Source: Bdellovibrionaceae bacterium UBA6776 (GTDB lineage Bacteria; Bdellovibrionota; Bdellovibrionia; Bdellovibrionales; UBA1609). From it: a stretch of 22,643 nt of DNA. The notes beneath the pieces were generated by a model, which did not search any database, was not told the DNA's origin, and saw only the letters and a list, made by a program, of their open reading frames with translations. The translations under genes and the position numbers were made by a program. This document shows, piece by piece, positions 7,133 to 15,615 of the stretch (the stretch's first letter is position 1; every line of letters starts with the position of its first letter). The stretch lies in contig DKGG01000018.1 of NCBI GenBank assembly GCA_002453155.1, forward strand, positions 1-22,643, written 5' to 3'.

Positions 7133-8367
7133 TGGCATCTTCTCTTCAGGGCATCAAATCCATTGAACAGTTTCACTTGGATGACGTCCGTGTTTTTTTG
7201 CGTTTGGATTTGAATGTTCCTTTGGATGCGAACGGAAAGATTTCCGACGACACTCGATTGAGAGCAGCTCTTCCCACCATTTCCTATGCCTTGGAAAAAG
7301 GGGCAAAATTGGTTTTGGCCAGTCATTTGGGAAGGCCCTCTAAAGCGAAAGATCCTAAGAAACTCTCTATGGAAGTGGTGGCTCAAGCCCTTCAGGAGAT
7401 GTTGGAAGTGGATGTTTTCTTAGTAGAAGATCCCGCCAGCGACACACCCAAAGCACTTTTGGCCGGTCTCAAAGCAAAGCAAGTGATTTTGCTTGAAAAC
7501 CTGCGTTTCAATCCCGGTGAAGAATCCAATTCACGGGAATTTGCGCAACATCTTGCGGATTACACAGATCTTTATATCAACGATGCTTTCGGAGCCAGTC
7601 ACCGTCAACACGCCAGCATCTATGCTCTTCCTACACTTGTGGAGAAAAAGGGCATCGGACTGTTGATGAAAAAAGAAATCGAAATGCTTGAGCGTGTTCG
7701 CAATCACCCGGACAAACCCTTTGTTGCGGTGATGGGAGGATCTAAAGTCAGTGACAAAATCACTGTGATCGAAAAGCTGATGGATGCCGTGGATGTTTTG
7801 ATCATCGGTGGAGCCATGGCCTACACCTTCTTGCTTGCAAAAGGAGAAAAGGTGGGAACCTCCCGAGTGGAAAAGGATCGCATTCAATTCGCAAAAGATG
7901 TGATTCGACGTTTTGAATCCCGTGGAAAAAAACTTCTGCTTCCCGTGGACCACTTGGCCTCTTCGTCCTTTGAACATTTGGAGGATTTGGCTGTGACATC
8001 CTCCGCGAACATTCCCGAGGGAAAAATGGGTCTGGATATCGGGCCGAAGACCATTGAGCTTTTTGACGAAGCCATCAAAACAGCAAAAACCGTTTTTTGG
8101 AATGGTCCGATGGGAGTCTTCGAGCGCAAAGAACTTTCTCAAGGAACCTTTGCGATGGCTCAAGCCATTGCAGAGAGCGATTCCTTAAGCATTGTTGGCG
8201 GCGGGGATTCTGCCGCTGCAGCAGAAGCTTCGGGATTTGCGGATCAATTCACTCACATTTCTACGGGTGGGGGAGCGTCTTTGGAGTTTTTGGAAGGCGT
8301 GAAGTTGCCAGGTCTTGAAGTGTTACGGCCTCCGAAGCGATCCGAAGAATCCGTCGAAGAACTCTAA
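7132..8367 (+). CDS. pgk: Phosphoglycerate kinase
   Basis: A 411-residue enzyme that transfers phosphate from 1,3-bisphosphoglycerate to ADP. Signature blocks in order: RLDLNVPLD near residue 23, LASHLGRP, LLENLRFNPGEE, YINDAFGASHR, the hinge region GGSKVSDKI, then FWNGPMGVFE and VGGGDSAAA, and STGGGASLEFLEG near the end, which binds nucleotide and phosphate. Length is slightly above the usual 390-400, mostly from a charged C-terminal tail. Gap overlaps its start by one base, and tpiA follows after 21 bases, so the three form the classical glycolytic operon. Confidence 0.98.
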   Translation: MASSLQGIKSIEQFHLDDVRVFLRLDLNVPLDANGKISDDTRLRAALPTISYALEKGAKLVLASHLGRPSKAKDPKKLSMEVVAQALQEMLEVDVFLVEDPASDTPKALLAGLKAKQVILLENLRFNPGEESNSREFAQHLADYTDLYINDAFGASHRQHASIYALPTLVEKKGIGLLMKKEIEMLERVRNHPDKPFVAVMGGSKVSDKITVIEKLMDAVDVLIIGGAMAYTFLLAKGEKVGTSRVEKDRIQFAKDVIRRFESRGKKLLLPVDHLASSSFEHLEDLAVTSSANIPEGKMGLDIGPKTIELFDEAIKTAKTVFWNGPMGVFERKELSQGTFAMAQAIAESDSLSIVGGGDSAAAAEASGFADQFTHISTGGGASLEFLEGVKLPGLEVLRPPKRSEESVEEL

Positions 8368-8388
8368 AGCGGCACAAAGGGGAAATCT

Positions 8389-9132
8389 ATGAACTTCTAT
8401 GTCTTTGGAAATTGGAAAATGCACAACGGACCGGAAGAAGCCCGTTCCTACGTCAAAGAACTCTGTGGGATGGTGCAATCTGAAGAGGGAAATTCATTGG
8501 CCATTTTTCCTCCGGCATTGTGTGCCTTCGCGGTCAATGAAGCTCTTCAAGGTTCCAAAATTTCTTGGGGCGGACAGAATGCACACTTTAAAAATTCTGG
8601 TGCATTTACCGGAGAGAACTCTCCAGAAGTTTTTCAGCAAATGGGCGCCCGTTACATTTTGGTAGGACACAGTGAACGCCGCCAGGTCTTTTTTGAACCG
8701 GAAGATTTTATGGGCCAAAAGGTCAAAGCTCTTCAAGATGTGGGATTGATTCCTGTGCTGTGTGTGGGCGAAACCATTGATGATCGCAAGTGGGGTCGGA
8801 CGGCGGATGTGATATCTCGCCAGTTGAAATCAGGCTTGTCCCAGGTGGATCTCTCAAAGCCCCTGTTTGTTGCTTATGAGCCTGTATGGGCCATTGGGAC
8901 CGGCGAGGTGGCCACCACCGAACAGGTTTCAGAAGCTCACAATCAAATTCGCGACGTGCTTCTCGAAGTCTATGAGGCTCGAGGAACAGAAATTCCCATT
9001 CTCTATGGGGGTTCAGTAAAGCCCAACAATTGTGCAAGTCTGGCCATCCTCAAAGAAGTGAATGGTTTTTTGGTGGGGGGAGCCTCTCTCAACCCGAAAG
9101 ATTTTCTAGAAATTCTAAGAAAGAGCCATTGA
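8389..9132 (+). CDS. tpiA: Triose-phosphate isomerase
   Basis: A 247-residue TIM-barrel enzyme that interconverts dihydroxyacetone phosphate and glyceraldehyde-3-phosphate. It has FGNWKMH (Asn8, Lys10), the electrophilic His94 in VGHSERR, catalytic Glu164 in AYEPVWAIGTG, the flexible loop 6 following it, and YGGSVKPNN and LVGGASL for phosphate binding. AAAGGGGAAA lies just upstream of the ATG. It is the last gene of the gap-pgk-tpiA set; a 181-base gap follows before the next gene. Confidence 0.98.
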   Translation: MNFYVFGNWKMHNGPEEARSYVKELCGMVQSEEGNSLAIFPPALCAFAVNEALQGSKISWGGQNAHFKNSGAFTGENSPEVFQQMGARYILVGHSERRQVFFEPEDFMGQKVKALQDVGLIPVLCVGETIDDRKWGRTADVISRQLKSGLSQVDLSKPLFVAYEPVWAIGTGEVATTEQVSEAHNQIRDVLLEVYEARGTEIPILYGGSVKPNNCASLAILKEVNGFLVGGASLNPKDFLEILRKSH

Positions 9133-9313
9133 GAATTCTCTGTAATTTCTCAATTTGAGACAGCCTGAAAAATTTTTTTGGCGGTCGTTTTCTAAAATTC
9201 TCACTCACTTGGAGCACAGCGAAATCACTCGATTTTTAGATTCTCACTCTGGTCTATTCCCGAAAAAATCAAACTGGGGTAACCTGAATTTGGTTTGTGG
9301 GCAGGGAGAAAAA

Positions 9314-9541
9314 GTGAAGAAAGTAGAAGCTTTTCGCCGCTGCCATGTGTGTGGAAAAACGTCCGAAGTCAAAGGGAATATGCAGATGTCTTTAGACCGG
9401 TGCTTGCACTGCAAAAAAGCCTTCGCTCCCTTTTACTATTACGATGACTTCTCAAAACCGATCTTTTCAGAAGGGCTAGAGCGGCCTCCCCTAATGATTG
9501 GAGAATGGCCCGCCATTCAAGGCTTGACGGCATACTGGTAA
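9314..9541 (+). CDS. Small zinc-ribbon protein, function unknown
   Basis: A 75-residue protein with two Cys-X2-Cys knuckles, CHVCG (about residues 10-14) and CLHCK (about 30-34), spaced 16 residues apart as in a zinc ribbon, followed by an aromatic patch (FYYYDD) and a conserved-looking C-terminus. The start is taken as GTG at 9314 because GGGAGA sits 5 bases upstream; the frame is open back to 9155 but that part has no ribosome binding site and low-complexity composition. Proteins of this sort may bind nucleic acid or act as rubredoxin-like or protein-contact modules. It lies between tpiA and ilvA, 18 bases before ilvA, and might be co-transcribed with ilvA. I do not recognise a named family. 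Confidence 0.7.
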   Translation: MKKVEAFRRCHVCGKTSEVKGNMQMSLDRCLHCKKAFAPFYYYDDFSKPIFSEGLERPPLMIGEWPAIQGLTAYW

Positions 9542-9559
9542 AGGTCGTCAATTGGAGGG

Positions 9560-10774
9560 ATGTCAATTTCCCTCAAAGATATTACAGAAGCGAGAGCAAA
9601 ACTTAAAGGTGTGGTCTTAGAAACCCCTTTGTCCCATTCTCAAAGCGCCTCGGACCTGTTGGGTTCCGAAGTCTTTCTGAAAATGGAAAATCAGCAGCGC
9701 ACGGGAAGTTTTAAAATTCGTGGCTCGCTGAACAAGATGCTTTCTCTCACTGAAGAAGAGCGCGCTCGCGGGGTGATTGCTTCATCTGCGGGAAATCATG
9801 CGCAAGGGGTGGCCTTCAGCGCGAAGGTTCTCAAAACCAAATCTTATGTGGTGATGCCCGAAACGGCTCCACTCGTGAAAGTGCTTGCCACCCGTGGTTA
9901 CGGCGCGGAAGTGATCCAAAAGGGACGCATTTATGACGAAGCCTTTCGTCATGCTCAAGAGCTTGAAAAACAAAAAGGCCTCACCTTCATCCATCCTTAC
10001 AACGACCCAATGATTATTGCCGGTCAAGGCACCATCGGTTTGGAGTTGATGGAGTCTGAGCCGGACTTGGATTCCATCATTGTTCCCATCGGTGGCGGTG
10101 GTTTGATTTCAGGAGTGGCCACTGCGGCAAAGGCGATCAACCCCAATGTCAAAGTGTATGGAGTGGTTTCAGAAGCTTCACCGGGAATGATGCAACTCTT
10201 TAAAGGGGAGTCCCTTTCAGTTCCGGCAGGAGCACTGACCATTGCCGATGGAATTTCGGTGAAAAAGCCCAGCGAAGAAATTTTAAAGAACTACATCAAA
10301 AAGTATGTGGATGATGTGGTTGCCGTTTCTGACAACGAAATTGCCGAAGCCATCGTGTTTTTCTTAGAGCGGGCAAAAACGGTTGTGGAGGGATCCGGAG
10401 CCGTGGTTTTGGCTGGTGCCCTTAAAGCGGGTTGGGATCTGGGCAAGAAAACCGCACTCTTATTGAGCGGCGGAAACATTGATTTGAATTTGATTTCAAA
10501 AGTGATTGAACGTGGACTCACTCAAAAAGGTCGATTGGTTCGATTGGAAACCATTGTGGCGGATCGGCCAGGTACACTCAATCACATCACCGAAGTCATT
10601 GCGGAACACGAGGCCAATATTATTGAAGTGGCTCATGACCGCGCGCGCACGGGATTGGAAGTGAGTGAGACCGCGATTACATTTTTATTGGAAACAAAGA
10701 GTGATCAACATTGCAGAGAACTTGTGGAAGCCATTCAAAAATCCGGCGTGAAGCGAGTTCTATGGAATTCATAA
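9560..10774 (+). CDS. ilvA: Threonine ammonia-lyase with C-terminal ACT domain
   Basis: A 404-residue PLP enzyme that deaminates threonine to 2-oxobutanoate, the first step to isoleucine. PLP-binding Lys52 sits in GSFKIRGS; SSAGNHAQGVA and the glycine-rich phosphate loop PIGGGGLISG (about 174-183) follow. Residues about 330-402 form an ACT-like domain (RLVRLETIVADRPGTLNHI), as in the medium-length threonine dehydratases; one ACT domain usually means milder allosteric control than the long IlvA with two. The only ribosome binding site, GGAGG, is one base from the ATG, unusually close, but no better in-frame start exists. hisC follows after 14 bases. Confidence 0.93.
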   Translation: MSISLKDITEARAKLKGVVLETPLSHSQSASDLLGSEVFLKMENQQRTGSFKIRGSLNKMLSLTEEERARGVIASSAGNHAQGVAFSAKVLKTKSYVVMPETAPLVKVLATRGYGAEVIQKGRIYDEAFRHAQELEKQKGLTFIHPYNDPMIIAGQGTIGLELMESEPDLDSIIVPIGGGGLISGVATAAKAINPNVKVYGVVSEASPGMMQLFKGESLSVPAGALTIADGISVKKPSEEILKNYIKKYVDDVVAVSDNEIAEAIVFFLERAKTVVEGSGAVVLAGALKAGWDLGKKTALLLSGGNIDLNLISKVIERGLTQKGRLVRLETIVADRPGTLNHITEVIAEHEANIIEVAHDRARTGLEVSETAITFLLETKSDQHCRELVEAIQKSGVKRVLWNS

Positions 10775-10788
10775 GGAGTGAAATCAAA

Positions 10789-11895
10789 ATGAAAGTGGCC
10801 CCAGAAATTTTATCTCTCGTGCCTTATTCTCCAGGCAAGCCGATTTCTGAAACCAAAAGAGAGTACGGTCTTTCTGAAGTTGTAAAGCTGGCCAGCAATG
10901 AATGTCCCATTGGTCCCAGTCAAAAAATGATGGAAGCCATGACAGAAGCTTTGAAAGACATCAATCGTTATCCAGACGGTGCGGCGTTCGAACTGAAACG
11001 GGCGATGAGCAAGTATTTAAAAGTCTCTCCAGAAAAAATGGTTTTTGGAAATGGCTCCAATGAATTGATAGATTTGCTTTTAAAAGTGTATTGCCGTCCG
11101 GGCGATGCCATTATGATTTCTGAATATTCATTTATCGCTTACAAAATTTCAGCCCAAGCTTCCAGTGTGGATGTCATCGAGATTCCCACTCGTGCTCAAA
11201 TGAAATTTGATCTTGCCGCCATGGCTACAACGCTTGAAAGCAATGACAAAATCCGTTTGATCTTTTTGCCCAATCCGAACAATCCCACCGGAGAGTACTT
11301 TTCTACCACGGAATTTAAAGAATTTATGAAAACCGCGGCGGAAAGAGATGTTTTGGTGGTTTTGGATGAGGCCTACCGCGAGTTTGTTCGAGCCGACAAC
11401 TATCCAGACGGCATTGAGCAAATGAACACCTATGACAATGTGGTGGTTTTAAGAACCATGAGCAAAGTTTTTGGTTTGGCCGGTCTTCGTGTGGGAGTCC
11501 TTGTGGCCCCCGAATCTGTGACCGATTTGATCAATCGGGTGAGAAATCCTTTCAACGTCAACTCCATTGCTCAGGCCGCTGTGATTGCTGCTTTAGGTGA
11601 CAAAGACCATTTGAAACGGGTGCAGGTGATCACGTGGAGTGGGGTCGAGCAAATTGAGTCTTACCTGAAGCGACAAGGCTTGCGGTTTCTTCCAACTCAA
11701 GCGAACTTTGTATTGTTCGACGCGGGATTTGAGGGCGATGTGGTCTTTAAGGAATTGCTCAAACGTGGAGTGATTTTGCGGCCAGTGACCAATTATGGTT
11801 TGCCCACCTATTTGCGTTGGAGTGTGGGGCTTCATGACGAAAATGAAGTGGCAATGAAAGCCCTGACAGAAGTTCTGAGTGTTTTAAGAAATTGA
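10789..11895 (+). CDS. hisC: Histidinol-phosphate/aromatic aminotransferase
   Basis: A 368-residue class I/II PLP aminotransferase. It has ASNECPIGPS at the N-terminus, YPDG (61-64), the substrate loop NPNNPTG (162-168), DEAYREF (193-199), and the PLP-binding Lys226 in TMSKVFGLAGLRVG. HisC-type enzymes act on histidinol phosphate, and in many bacteria without tyrB or aspC they also make phenylalanine and tyrosine. No other his genes are in the window, and the gene sits just before cmk where aroA is often found, so an aromatic amino acid role is plausible. The start at 10789 is chosen for the AGGAG about 10 bases upstream; an ATG at 10762 inside ilvA has poorer support. Confidence 0.9.
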   Translation: MKVAPEILSLVPYSPGKPISETKREYGLSEVVKLASNECPIGPSQKMMEAMTEALKDINRYPDGAAFELKRAMSKYLKVSPEKMVFGNGSNELIDLLLKVYCRPGDAIMISEYSFIAYKISAQASSVDVIEIPTRAQMKFDLAAMATTLESNDKIRLIFLPNPNNPTGEYFSTTEFKEFMKTAAERDVLVVLDEAYREFVRADNYPDGIEQMNTYDNVVVLRTMSKVFGLAGLRVGVLVAPESVTDLINRVRNPFNVNSIAQAAVIAALGDKDHLKRVQVITWSGVEQIESYLKRQGLRFLPTQANFVLFDAGFEGDVVFKELLKRGVILRPVTNYGLPTYLRWSVGLHDENEVAMKALTEVLSVLRN

Positions 11896-11923
11896 TTTTG
11901 AACCGCACAAAAAGTGAACAGAA

Positions 11924-12595
11924 ATGCGAAAGTTGGAAGAGCCTGTGATTACAATTGATGGACCCTCAGCATCGGGAAAGTCCACGGTGAGCCGTGGTTT
12001 GGCAAAAAAATTGGATTGGAACTGGGTTTCCACAGGAGCTTTTTATCGTGGATTGGCCTATGCCGCAGAACAAGAGGGCATTGCCTCCAATGACGAGGCC
12101 GCCTTGGTTCAATTGGCGGCATCCAATTTGTGGCGGGTGGAAATGAACCCCGAGCGCACTTTGGTGTTTTATAAGGACAAAGACGTCTCCGATGAGATTT
12201 TTGCCGAGAAGGTTGGGGAAAAAGCCAGTCAAATCAGTCAATTGAATCAGGTCCGCCAAGCCCTTTTGGACGCTCAGCGGGTTTTGCCGCAAAATTGCCC
12301 CCGCGGTTTGGTTGCCGAAGGCCGGGACTGTGGTTCCGTGGTGTTTCCTCAGGCGGCCCTGAAAGTCTATCTCACAGCCAATCCTGAGCTCAGAGCGAAA
12401 AGAAGAGCCCTAGAGCAAGGATTGGATCCAGAAAAAACCAAGCAATCTCAAGTTCAGAGGGATTCTCAGGACAGCACCCGCACGACGGCTCCGCTGACCA
12501 TCCCTGAGGGAGCTGAGGTTCTTGATACGACGGATATGACCTTGGATGAGGTCATCGATACCGTCTATCAATGGTCTCTCAAGGCTCTGAATTAG
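11924..12595 (+). CDS. cmk: Cytidylate kinase
   Basis: A 223-residue nucleoside monophosphate kinase that phosphorylates CMP and dCMP. The P-loop is ITIDGPSASGKST (about 9-21), followed by STGAFYRGLAY, the CMP-binding region (GLVAEGRDCGSVVFP, about 126-140) and RRALEQG in the LID. Length is typical (about 220-230). The ATG at 11924 has only a weak ribosome binding site; a GTG at 11942, with GGAAGAG upstream, would give a shorter N-terminus starting at the first strand, and cannot be excluded. cmk directly before rpsA is a widely conserved order. Confidence 0.95.
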   Translation: MRKLEEPVITIDGPSASGKSTVSRGLAKKLDWNWVSTGAFYRGLAYAAEQEGIASNDEAALVQLAASNLWRVEMNPERTLVFYKDKDVSDEIFAEKVGEKASQISQLNQVRQALLDAQRVLPQNCPRGLVAEGRDCGSVVFPQAALKVYLTANPELRAKRRALEQGLDPEKTKQSQVQRDSQDSTRTTAPLTIPEGAEVLDTTDMTLDEVIDTVYQWSLKALN

Positions 12596-12598
12596 AAT

Positions 12599-12626
12599 TT
12601 GACTTTGAGCATCTAACATCTATAAA
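12599..12626 (+). promoter_or_regulatory. Sigma-70-type promoter for rpsA
   Basis: TTGACT (12599-12604) and TATAAA (12621-12626) are separated by 16 bases, close to the consensus for housekeeping sigma factors. The -35 box begins 4 bases after the cmk stop codon. Transcription would begin near 12633, leaving a leader of about 117 bases before the rpsA start. Confidence 0.75.
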
Positions 12627-12632
12627 CAGAGG

Positions 12633-12749
12633 TTCGCGTTTTTATTTTCAGAGCGAGAAATTTTGAAAATTTATAAGGACTTAAGCGGGCTTTTCATCTC
12701 CTCTGCTTGAACGCGGGCCCAATATGCTTTTGATCCAGAGGAGGCTCTA
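12633..12749 (+). promoter_or_regulatory. rpsA 5' leader with anti-Shine-Dalgarno element
   Basis: CTCCTCTG at 12698-12705 is the exact complement of CAGAGGAG at 12736-12743, which contains the strong ribosome binding site of rpsA. Pairing would close a loop of 30 bases and hide the site. Further upstream, CGCGTT (12635-12640) can pair with AACGCG (12710-12715), and GGGC (12687-12690) with GCCC (12717-12720), so competing folds are possible. The S1 mRNA of Escherichia coli is known to be repressed by S1 through its structured leader; a similar role here is inferred. Confidence 0.5.
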
Positions 12750-14588
12750 TTGAACAAAACGTCAACCGGCAGCGATAAAGGAAAATCGAAAGCCCAGATT
12801 GAGAGGGAAAAAGTCCTTGCTCAGTTGGACGCTGCTGACAACGAAGTCCCCCAGAACCCTGGGATCTTCAGTAAATCATCTTATAAAAATGGCGAATCTT
12901 TTGCCGATCTTTTTGAAAAGTCTTTGGATGAAAGAGACTTTAAGGTTGGAGACATCGTCAAAGGAAAAGTGGTTGAAGTTCAAGAAGACTACGTCCTGGT
13001 AGATATCAATTATAAAAGTGAAGGTTTGATTCCTATTTCTGAATTCCGAGTGGTTGATGGACAACGTGACATCAAATTGGGATCTGAAGTGGAAGTCTAC
13101 ATCGATCGCATCGAAAACGAAAACGGCATGGTTGTGTTGTCAAAAGACAAAGCAGACATGGCTCGTGCATGGACAGACATTTCTCGTGCGGCAGAAAGCC
13201 AAGAAGTGATCGAGGGAACTGTCATTGCAAAAGTAAAAGGTGGATTGAGCGTAGATATCGGAGTGAAAGCTTTCCTTCCTGGAAGCCAAATTGATCTTCG
13301 TCCGGTTCGCAACATCGATGCTTACATTGGCAAGACTTTCAAATTCAAAGTGATCAAGTTCAACAAGAAGCGCGGAAACATTGTTCTTTCTCGACGTGCC
13401 CTTCTTGAAGAAGAGCGCGAGTCTCTTCGTTCACAAACTTTGGATGCAATGAAAGAAGGATCTCGCGTAAAAGGTCTTGTGAAAAACGTGACCGACTACG
13501 GAGCTTTCATCGATTTGGGTGGAATGGACGGACTTCTTCACATTACAGATATGAGCTGGGGCCGCGTGAAGCATCCTTCAGAAATTCTTAATGTGGGTGA
13601 TGAAGTTGAAGTTGTGGTTCTTAAGTTCGACAACGAAAAAGAGCGTGTCAGCTTGGGAATGAAGCAGCTTGAAGACGATCCTTGGCAAAAAGTGGTTGAG
13701 AAGTTTCCTGTGGGTCTTAAAACTCAAGGGAAAATTGTTAGCCTTGCCGACTACGGAGCTTTTGTTGAGCTTGCCGATGGCGTTGAAGGTTTGATCCACG
13801 TATCAGAGATGAGCTGGACAAAACGTGTAAAACATCCTTCACAAATCGTGAAAGTGGATGACGTTGTGGATGTTCAAGTTCTTGAAGTGGACACCGAAAA
13901 CCGTCGCATCTCCTTGGGTATGAAACAGCTTGAAGTGAACCCATGGGTTGAAATGAAAGACACTTATCCTCCAGGAACCATCATCGAAGGCGAAGTGAAA
14001 TCCATCACTGACTTTGGTGTGTTCATTGGTGTGGACGAGGGAATTGACGGAATGGTTCACATTTCTGACTTCTCTTGGACCAAAAGAATCAACCATCCTT
14101 CTGAAATGTTCCAAAAAGGTGACAAAGTACGAGCCGTTGTTCTTGGTGTGGACATCGAGAATGAGCGCGTAAGCTTGGGTATCAAGCAACTTGAAGCAGA
14201 TCCTTGGGCAAACATCGAGAACAAATACAAAATCGGATCTCAGTATGATGTGAAAGTCACTAAGACCACTGATTTTGGAGTTTTCGTTGAGCTTGAGAGC
14301 GACATCGAAGGTTTGATCCACATTTCTGAGCTTTCTGTGAAGCGTGTGGATAATCCTGAAGAGGTTGTAAAAGTGGGCGACACCATCCGAGCAGAAGTGA
14401 TCACGATTGATCAAGACTCTCGAAAAATTGGATTGAGTGCGAAACTTGTGAAACTTCGCGAACAAAAAGCGGATGTGGAAGACTACGTGAAGAAAGCCAC
14501 AGCCACTTCTAAGACCAGTCTTGGTGACTTGTTCGGAGAAGAGTTCAAAAAGGCTTCTCAAGAATCCAACACAGAAGAAGGTTCTTAG
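12750..14588 (+). CDS. rpsA: 30S ribosomal protein S1
   Basis: A 612-residue protein with six S1 RNA-binding domains at about 65-135, 153-217, 237-306, 321-392, 407-478 and 494-565. S1 binds mRNA and helps the 30S subunit start translation on structured messages. Domains 3 to 6 show the classic pattern (DYGAFIDLGGMDGLLHITDMSW and its relatives, then GMKQLE). The N-terminus has a charged extension of about 60 residues and the C-terminus a Lys/Glu-rich tail, which makes it longer than the 557 residues of Escherichia coli S1. The start codon is TTG with a very strong AGAGGAGG upstream, so the initiation site is probably tuned by the leader. It ends at a strong terminator. Confidence 0.96.
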   Translation: MNKTSTGSDKGKSKAQIEREKVLAQLDAADNEVPQNPGIFSKSSYKNGESFADLFEKSLDERDFKVGDIVKGKVVEVQEDYVLVDINYKSEGLIPISEFRVVDGQRDIKLGSEVEVYIDRIENENGMVVLSKDKADMARAWTDISRAAESQEVIEGTVIAKVKGGLSVDIGVKAFLPGSQIDLRPVRNIDAYIGKTFKFKVIKFNKKRGNIVLSRRALLEEERESLRSQTLDAMKEGSRVKGLVKNVTDYGAFIDLGGMDGLLHITDMSWGRVKHPSEILNVGDEVEVVVLKFDNEKERVSLGMKQLEDDPWQKVVEKFPVGLKTQGKIVSLADYGAFVELADGVEGLIHVSEMSWTKRVKHPSQIVKVDDVVDVQVLEVDTENRRISLGMKQLEVNPWVEMKDTYPPGTIIEGEVKSITDFGVFIGVDEGIDGMVHISDFSWTKRINHPSEMFQKGDKVRAVVLGVDIENERVSLGIKQLEADPWANIENKYKIGSQYDVKVTKTTDFGVFVELESDIEGLIHISELSVKRVDNPEEVVKVGDTIRAEVITIDQDSRKIGLSAKLVKLREQKADVEDYVKKATATSKTSLGDLFGEEFKKASQESNTEEGS

Positions 14589-14607
14589 ACCGACGCTCTG
14601 TACAGAG

Positions 14608-14635
14608 TTGAATTTTAAAATTCTCGTCCTATACT
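14608..14635 (+). promoter_or_regulatory. Sigma-70-type promoter for sppA, abutting the rpsA terminator
   Basis: TTGAAT (14608-14613) and TATACT (14630-14635) are 16 bases apart. The expected start, near 14642, falls inside the 5' arm of the rpsA terminator hairpin. The new transcript would begin with most of the stem but be too short for a normal termination event. The sppA ribosome binding site, TAGGAG, follows the terminator T tract directly, and GGAG-AAA-CTCC (14668-14678) makes a tiny hairpin just before the sppA ATG. Confidence 0.6.
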
Positions 14636-14636
14636 T

Positions 14637-14663
14637 GAAAGGCCCGATTTTCGGGCCTTTTTC
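14637..14663 (+). terminator. Rho-independent terminator of rpsA
   Basis: AAAGGCCCGA and TCGGGCCTTT form a perfect 10-bp stem around a TTT loop, followed by TTC and more T. It lies 49 bases after the rpsA stop and is the clearest terminator in the window. Confidence 0.93.
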
Positions 14664-14678
14664 TTTAGGAGAAACTCC

Positions 14679-15605
14679 ATGCTCAAAACTTTGACCCAAC
14701 TGGTGAAACTTCTGATTTTTTTAGTCATTTTGATTGGCGTGTCCATGATGGTGGCCGGAACTTTCAATGCGGTTGGACCCAGCCAGAAATCGTTTTTAAC
14801 AGAACCCTCCATTCTCTCAATGGAGCTCGATGGAGTGATCATTGATGGCAAAGAGTTTATCGACAACTTGGCGAAGTATCGCAAAAAAGATCAAATCAAA
14901 GGAATTTTGATCACCTTGAACTCACCCGGCGGAGTTGTGGGTCCCAGCCAAGAAATTTACGCAGAGATCAAGCGCACACGGGAGGAATTTGGAAAGCCCG
15001 TTTACGTTTACTGTCGGTCCGTTGCAGCCAGTGGCGCCTATTATGCCGCCGTTGGCAGTGACCGCATCTTTACCACTCCGGGGTGCTTGATGGGATCCAT
15101 TGGTGTGATCATGGAGTTTGTGAACTTAGAGAAGCTTTATGATTGGGCGAAGGTGGAGCGTTTTGCTCTGACCACAGGAAAGTTCAAAGACACCGGAGCG
15201 GAATATCGGCCCATGAAGCCGGACGAGAAGGTGTATCTTCAGTCTCAATTGGACGAAGTGCTTTCACAGTTTAAACAGGCGGTGAGAGAAGGGCGCAAAA
15301 TGCGTGATGACGTGTTGGATGCGAATGCGGACGGCCGTGTGATGAGCGGAGCGAAGGCTGTGGAGCTTGGCTTTGCAGATGAGGTTGGAACTTGGGAAGA
15401 TGCCCGCCAAGCTTTGGGAGAAAAAGTGGGACTTGGAAAAGACCCGAAAATTTTCGAGCCTAAAAAGCCCATGTCCTTTATGGAAAGACTTTTCGAGCAG
15501 GATGATTCCATGCCTTTTGAATCCACATTTAAAGAAATTTTCCAAACTCAGTTGAGAGGAAAGCCTCTTTTTATCTTTCCTGGATTTTTAGGATATTCCA
15601 AATAG
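14679..15605 (+). CDS. sppA: Signal peptide peptidase SppA, short form
   Basis: A 308-residue serine protease of the inner membrane that degrades leftover signal peptides. One membrane segment (about residues 9-28) precedes a single ClpP/crotonase-like domain, as in the short (36-kDa-type) SppA rather than the tandem long form. The catalytic Ser118 is in RSVAASGAYY and the general-base Lys is Lys168 or Lys170 in TTGKFKDTG. LNSPGGVV (80-87) and MGSIGV (138-143) are also family features. A ribosome binding site TAGGAG sits just after the rpsA terminator. The HIT gene follows after 10 bases, so sppA probably heads an operon through the rhomboid gene. Confidence 0.94.
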   Translation: MLKTLTQLVKLLIFLVILIGVSMMVAGTFNAVGPSQKSFLTEPSILSMELDGVIIDGKEFIDNLAKYRKKDQIKGILITLNSPGGVVGPSQEIYAEIKRTREEFGKPVYVYCRSVAASGAYYAAVGSDRIFTTPGCLMGSIGVIMEFVNLEKLYDWAKVERFALTTGKFKDTGAEYRPMKPDEKVYLQSQLDEVLSQFKQAVREGRKMRDDVLDANADGRVMSGAKAVELGFADEVGTWEDARQALGEKVGLGKDPKIFEPKKPMSFMERLFEQDDSMPFESTFKEIFQTQLRGKPLFIFPGFLGYSK

Positions 15606-15615
15606 GAGATCGGGC

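Noticed and set aside
9131..9179. Terminator after tpiA
   Set aside because: The inverted repeats are only 5 bp and the T run lies 12 bases beyond, so the arrangement is not canonical.
13839..14699. Long open frame antisense to rpsA
   Set aside because: It lies opposite repeated, codon-biased S1 domains, has no ribosome binding site, and reads through the rpsA terminator.
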